Source: Natrialbaceae archaeon Tc-Br11_E2g1 (GTDB taxonomy: Archaea > Halobacteriota > Halobacteria > Halobacteriales > Natrialbaceae). Taken from it: 6,201 nucleotides of DNA. Positions 5,335 through 6,201 of the stretch are shown here, piece after piece. Each line of letters opens with the position of its first letter. Position 1 is the stretch's first letter. Both the position numbers and the translations under genes were made by a program. The notes beneath the pieces are model-generated. The model did not search any database and was not told the DNA's origin. It was given only the letters and a program-made list of their open reading frames with translations. Location: the NCBI GenBank assembly GCA_001564255.1, contig LKNC01000173.1, positions 1 through 6,201 on the forward strand. The letters run 5' to 3'.

Positions 5335-5922
5335 TCAGGCTGATTCGGACAGTTCGGCGTATCGCTCCTCGAATCGCGAACGACAGACCGGACAACAGAA
5401 GTGATAGCGTTCGCCCTCGAGTTCGGCGGTGAAGTCCTCGCCGGAGACGGTGTTCCCACACTCGGCACACTCGAGGTCGAGTTCGGCCTCGCCGACGTGG
5501 GGCGACCAGGCCCGTCCCTCGATGGGGTGGACGCGGTAGGAGTCGACGACGTCGGTGTCGACCGTCTCGGCGAGCAGCCCCCGGATCCGGTCCGGACGGG
5601 CGGTCGCAACCGCCAGCACGCGCCCGTCGGCGGTGGTGATGACGTGTTCGACCCAGGCGGCGTCGGCGAGGGTGGCCGAGACGCCCGCGGCGGTCGCCGA
5701 GAGCTCGAGGTCGAGGAGGAGTTCGATCCCATCGGTGAACGTCGAGCGATCGAGGTCGAGGGTAAACCGCTGGATGACGCCCAGTTCCTCGAGGCGATCG
5801 ATGCGATCGGAGACCGTCGGTGGCGAGCGGTCGACCTCCGCTGCGATCGAGCTGTACGGTCGTCTCGCGTCCTCGACGAGGAGCCGCAGGATTTCTAGGT
5901 CCGTCTCGTCAAGCGTACTCAT
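5335..5922 (-). CDS. Lrp/AsnC family transcriptional regulator with C-terminal TRASH metal-binding domain
   Basis: A 195-residue cytoplasmic DNA-binding regulator. Residues 1-55 form the Lrp/AsnC winged helix-turn-helix (LDETDLEILRLLVEDARR, then SIAAEVDRSPPTVSDRIDRL). Residues about 60-135 resemble the effector/oligomerisation domain. Residues 150-190 form a TRASH-type Cys motif: Cys152, Cys155, then Cys176 and Cys180 (Cys155-X20-Cys176-X3-Cys180), with an extra Cys177. TRASH domains bind metals, and a Halobacterium salinarum Lrp-TRASH protein (VNG1179C) has been tied to copper-responsive control of an efflux ATPase. A copper-sensor role here is therefore likely but inferred: no metal transporter lies in the window. 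The ATG at 5922 starts the conserved N-terminus and has a TATA-like box about 27 bases upstream. It follows the M48-type peptidase gene by 41 bases on the same strand. Confidence 0.93.
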   Translation of the reverse strand: MSTLDETDLEILRLLVEDARRPYSSIAAEVDRSPPTVSDRIDRLEELGVIQRFTLDLDRSTFTDGIELLLDLELSATAAGVSATLADAAWVEHVITTADGRVLAVATARPDRIRGLLAETVDTDVVDSYRVHPIEGRAWSPHVGEAELDLECAECGNTVSGEDFTAELEGERYHFCCPVCRSRFEERYAELSESA

Positions 5923-5944
5923 GGGTCGACGGTCGGGTGTCGCG

Positions 5945-5960
5945 GCTTTACCCTTTTCGA
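5945..5960 (-). promoter_or_regulatory. Candidate leaderless promoter of the Lrp-TRASH gene
   Basis: The minus strand reads TCGAAAAGGGTAAAGC (5960-5945). GGTAAAG is centred about 27 bases before the ATG at 5922, and CGAAAA just upstream resembles the haloarchaeal BRE element. This suggests the regulator can be transcribed separately from the upstream peptidase gene. Confidence 0.4.
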
Positions 5961-5963
5961 CGG

Positions 5964-6201
5964 CTACCGGTCTTCGGACTCGTAGCTCACCGGGAGCCCA
6001 CCCCGTTCTTCCGGCCGGGAGTCCTCCTCGTCTCGATCAGTCGACCCCGTGATCCGGGGTGGCCGGGCGGCGAGCGCCCGGAGTCGCTCGATTCGCCGGT
6101 CGGTCGGCGGGTGGGTCCCGAGGACCCACGCAGCGAGGTCGTACCAGGCCGGATCGAACCGCTCGAGGCGGTCGCGTGCCGGCGGCGGGAGGATCGAGAA
6201 C
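5964..6201 (-). CDS. M48-family metallopeptidase, C-terminal end only (partial)
   Basis: The last 78 codons of a gene that begins beyond the window, in frame from 6200 to the TAG at 5966-5964. The segment WVLGTHPPTDRRIERLRALA matches the conserved C-terminal end of HtpX/M48 peptidases, where a THPPT-x-x-RI-x-RL motif follows the catalytic domain. After it comes a variable polar tail (GSTDRDEEDSRPEERG) ending in YESEDR. M48 enzymes are usually membrane zinc proteases with an HEXXH motif, but that part is outside the window. The family call rests only on this C-terminal motif. Confidence 0.75.
   Translation of the reverse strand, partial: FSILPPPARDRLERFDPAWYDLAAWVLGTHPPTDRRIERLRALAARPPRITGSTDRDEEDSRPEERGGLPVSYESEDR

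Noticed and set aside
5401..5898. Plus-strand open frame of 165 codons opposite the Lrp-TRASH gene
   Set aside because: Antisense to a well-supported regulator; repetitive Gly/Val/Asp-rich translation without a domain.

Overview
The window is typical haloarchaeal DNA (class Halobacteria). It is GC-rich, its proteins are strongly acidic (Asp/Glu-rich), CTCGAG (Leu-Glu) recurs, upstream regions suggest leaderless promoters, and several families are haloarchaeal hallmarks: a Bat-type PAS/GAF/HTH_10 regulator, an Lrp regulator with a TRASH metal-binding tail, and a stand-alone S10-like protein. The CTCGAG richness suggests Natrialbaceae, but this is only an impression. Nothing resembles a transposase, CRISPR array, integrase or complete RNA gene, so the region reads as core chromosome.

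Layout, left to right. (1) Positions 3-1958, plus strand: a multidomain Bat-like regulator whose N-terminal receiver-like domain appears to have lost its phosphoacceptor aspartate. (2) Positions 2027-3960, minus strand: a probable two-gene unit, a GCS2-family glutamate-cysteine ligase-like protein followed by a class I glutamine amidotransferase-like protein. An inverted repeat with T-tracts on both strands lies between this unit and the convergent regulator. (3) Positions 3961-4382: the longest gene-poor stretch. It holds two TATA-like boxes, repeated GTGTCA motifs, a possible 50-codon upstream ORF ending 14 bases before the ligase start, and a weak tRNA-3'-end-like fragment. (4) Positions 4383-5252: a divergent pair, an S10-family small protein (minus) and a Nudix hydrolase of the Ap4A pyrophosphatase type (plus), with a perfect palindrome between them. 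(5) Positions 5335-6201, minus strand: an Lrp/AsnC-TRASH regulator, preceded by the C-terminal end of an M48-type peptidase that runs off the window.

How the genes may work together: the ligase-like and amidotransferase-like pair is the most suggestive unit. One family forms gamma-glutamyl amide bonds and the other hydrolyses gamma-glutamyl amides, and haloarchaea use gamma-glutamylcysteine as their main thiol. A gamma-glutamyl make-and-break system is a plausible but untested reading. The remaining genes look like independent housekeeping or regulatory units. I did not find a clearly new large system; the small-scale structures around positions 3961-4382 and the ligase/amidotransferase pair deserve the closest look.
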